Of a stretch of DNA of 5,593 bases, positions 4,775 through 5,593 are shown one piece after another. The notes under the pieces are model-generated. The model ran no database searches. It saw only the letters and a list, made by a program, of their open reading frames with translations, and was not told where the DNA came from. The stretch's first letter is position 1; each line of letters begins with the position of its first letter. Source of the stretch: a bacterium (GTDB lineage Bacteria > Chloroflexota > Dehalococcoidia > Tepidiformales > Tepidiformaceae); contig CAMAUF010000173.1 in NCBI GenBank assembly GCA_945861295.1, positions 1 through 5,593 on the forward strand. Reading direction: 5' to 3'. The position numbers and the translations under genes are program-made.

Positions 4775-5248
4775 ATGAACGCACCATCTCGGGTCATCTA
4801 CCTTCCGCCCGGCGTCATGCCGCCAACGCCCGCCGTCCCGCAGCCAGTGCCGATGCCGGGCGTACCGTTCGACCGTGTCTTTTTCGAACAGGTCCTGCCG
4901 GGCGCCGTTCAGGCGTTTTTCGCGCAGACAAAGTGCGCGCAGCCGGTCGTCGAGGTGCTGACGGTAGACGGGGCGACGCATTACGTCCGCGGCATCTCTG
5001 GCCTCTCCGATGCGTGGGTTGCGCTGCACACGAATGTCCCGGAGCACGAACAGGACATCGAGGTGTTCATCCCGTACCAAACGATCTTCCGCGTGGCCGT
5101 CCATCCCTGCGACGACGAGAAGCGCCGCCTGGGCTTCGTCATTCAGCCAGCTAAGCAAGCGGTCGAGCCCAAGGCCGAGCGGGCCGTCCCCGAAGCTGTC
5201 GGTGGTGAGGCTCCGGAGCTGGTGGAGGCGGTGTCGCAAAAAACATGA
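4775..5248 (+). CDS. Uncharacterised protein with Pro-rich N-terminus and possible Sm-like barrel
   Basis: I do not recognise this 157-residue protein. Residues 11-32 are Pro-rich (PPGVMPPTPAVPQPVP) and probably disordered. Residues 33-51 (FDRVFFEQVLPGAVQAFF) look like an amphipathic helix. Residues 58-110 show alternating strands: VVEVLTVDG, HYVRGISGLSDAWVAL, then IEVFIPYQTIFRVAV. A strand, Gly turn, short loop with Asp, and a closing I-x-Y-x-x-I-x-x-V strand resemble Sm/Hfq-like or SH3-like small barrels; this is inference from pattern only. The tail (about 112-157) is charged and Ala/Glu-rich. There is no signal peptide or membrane segment, so it is likely cytosolic. The frame is open from a TTG at 4724, preceded by an AAGGGAGG at a rather long spacing, but the extra 17 residues are low-complexity; the ATG is preferred. 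The TGA stop lies inside the palindrome at 5241-5264. Confidence 0.7.
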   Translation: MNAPSRVIYLPPGVMPPTPAVPQPVPMPGVPFDRVFFEQVLPGAVQAFFAQTKCAQPVVEVLTVDGATHYVRGISGLSDAWVALHTNVPEHEQDIEVFIPYQTIFRVAVHPCDDEKRRLGFVIQPAKQAVEPKAERAVPEAVGGEAPELVEAVSQKT

Positions 5249-5264
5249 GCACGTGCTCATGTTT
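5238..5264 (-). terminator. Perfect palindrome acting as minus-strand terminator
   Basis: Bases 5241-5264 form a perfect 24-bp palindrome, with arms of 12 bases centred between 5252 and 5253. As a hairpin it gives a 10-bp stem (AAACATGAGC with GCTCATGTTT) and an ACGT loop. On the minus strand the stem is followed by more T, giving six T in a row (5243-5238), as in an intrinsic terminator. It lies about 110 bases past the stop of the minus-strand gene entering from the right, and also covers the TGA of the plus-strand gene ending at 5248. On the plus strand the T-run is only three bases. Confidence 0.6.
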
Positions 5265-5273
5265 GCTCATGTT
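5242..5273. repeat. Three copies of a 10-bp unit: one inverted, two tandem
   Basis: TGCTCATGTT occurs as a perfect tandem pair at 5254-5263 and 5264-5273, and its exact complement AACATGAGCA lies at 5242-5251. The first two copies make the palindrome; the third is an extra direct copy that a simple terminator does not need. Confidence 0.75.
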
Positions 5274-5376
5274 GTGGGCCGATCCGCTGGGAGCGAAGCG
5301 GGAGCGGTGGCGGGCGAGCTTGCGGGGCATTCTGGGATCGTGGCGTACGCGGGCGGCGATGGTGGAGGGGGAGGTG

Positions 5377-5593
5377 TCAGCGGGCACTTTCATGCCCGCT
5401 CGGGCCGCCTCCGGTGTTGTCTTCCTGAGATCCTCGCCGGAGAGCAGGGGCCTCCAGGTGCGCGACGTCGTCGCGCTCCACCGGGTCGCGGAACCCCGTA
5501 ATCGCGAGGGCCAAGGCGGCGGCCGCCTCAGCGCGTCGTGCGAGCTGCTGAAGCCTGACCCCCGTGTTGCCGAGCGCCTTCGCGACCCGCTCC
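5377..5593 (-). CDS. Partial protein, C-terminal 71 residues, TPR-like
   Basis: A minus-strand frame enters from the right edge and ends at the TGA at 5379-5377, giving 71 residues with no internal start. It reads ERVAKALGNTGVRLQQLARR, then AEAAAALALAITGFRDP, then a polar, Gly-rich tail. The first part fits the two-helix tetratricopeptide pattern (ALxNxGxxLxxLxRxxEA), as in bacterial proteins with repeated VAKALVNKG units, so this is probably the last repeat of a TPR protein. Third codon positions are strongly G/C in this frame. Another minus-strand frame is also open here, but it gives Ser/Arg/Thr-rich sequence without recognisable structure. It is convergent with the gene ending at 5248. 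Role and partners are unknown. Confidence 0.55.
   Translation of the reverse strand, partial: ERVAKALGNTGVRLQQLARRAEAAAALALAITGFRDPVERDDVAHLEAPALRRGSQEDNTGGGPSGHESAR
5379..5400. repeat. Inverted repeat at the stop of the TPR-like gene
   Basis: AGCGGGCA at 5379-5386 pairs perfectly with TGCCCGCT at 5393-5400 around the loop CTTTCA. It overlaps the last codons of the minus-strand gene. No T-run follows on either strand, so it may only stabilise the transcript end or help termination together with the palindrome at 5241. Confidence 0.5.

Noticed and set aside
4619..5260. Minus-strand frame of 213 residues opposite the uncharacterised gene
   Set aside because: It is Arg-rich without a domain pattern and crosses the likely terminator, while the plus-strand frame at 4775-5248 has structured-looking sequence. 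I still hold the plus-strand call with moderate rather than high confidence.
5151..5393. Small minus-strand frame starting MKVPADTSPS
   Set aside because: It has high third-position G/C, but the strand is simply C-rich here. It overlaps the end of the TPR-like gene, runs through the palindrome and continues antisense into the plus-strand gene, with no start signal or recognised family.

Overview
This is a GC-rich bacterial chromosomal window with short intergenic gaps and strong G/C preference at third codon positions. The genome is probably a high-GC soil or aquatic bacterium. Chloroflexota or Actinobacteriota would fit the leaderless-looking starts and the protein style, but nothing here fixes the phylum. 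No rRNA, tRNA, IS element or CRISPR array was seen.

Layout, left to right. (1) 1-328, minus strand: the N-terminal 109 codons of a gene that runs off the left edge, of unrecognised or possibly HEPN-like family. (2) 329-581: a non-coding gap with two GC-rich hairpins. (3) 582-1679, minus: a zinc-dependent medium-chain alcohol dehydrogenase that keeps the catalytic zinc ligands but lacks the four-cysteine structural zinc lobe. (4) 1792-2412, plus, divergent from the dehydrogenase: an RDD-family membrane protein. (5) 2445-2878, minus: a HicA-HicB toxin-antitoxin operon in the order hicA then hicB, joined by an ATGA overlap. (6) 3017-3828, plus: a crotonase-family (enoyl-CoA hydratase/isomerase) gene. 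Its first 12 codons and the rest lie in different frames, consistent with one lost base near 3052. (7) 3838-4086, minus: a hicB pseudogene, full length and well conserved but with two in-frame TAA codons where the family has Glu. (8) 4200-4627, plus: a second HicB-HicA operon in the opposite order (hicB then hicA), from a different subfamily. (9) 4775-5248, plus: an unrecognised 157-residue protein with a Pro-rich N-terminus and a possible small beta-barrel core. (10) 5241-5400: a 24-bp perfect palindrome covering that gene's stop codon, a third copy of its 10-bp unit, and a second hairpin. The palindrome looks like an intrinsic terminator on the minus strand. (11) 5377-5592, minus: the C-terminal 71 codons of a gene entering from the right edge, TPR-like.

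The dehydrogenase and the crotonase are metabolic enzymes of the kind used in alcohol/aldehyde and acyl-CoA metabolism, but they sit on opposite strands in separate units, so a shared pathway is not shown. The notable theme is three different HicB lineages within about 1.9 kb (2445-4409): two intact HicAB pairs of opposite gene order and one decayed orphan antitoxin, all around the crotonase gene. This looks like a site of repeated toxin-antitoxin acquisition and decay. HicA is an mRNA-cleaving toxin and HicB its antitoxin and autorepressor. Apart from that arrangement, no clearly undescribed system is evident. The most novel single protein is the one at 4775-5248.
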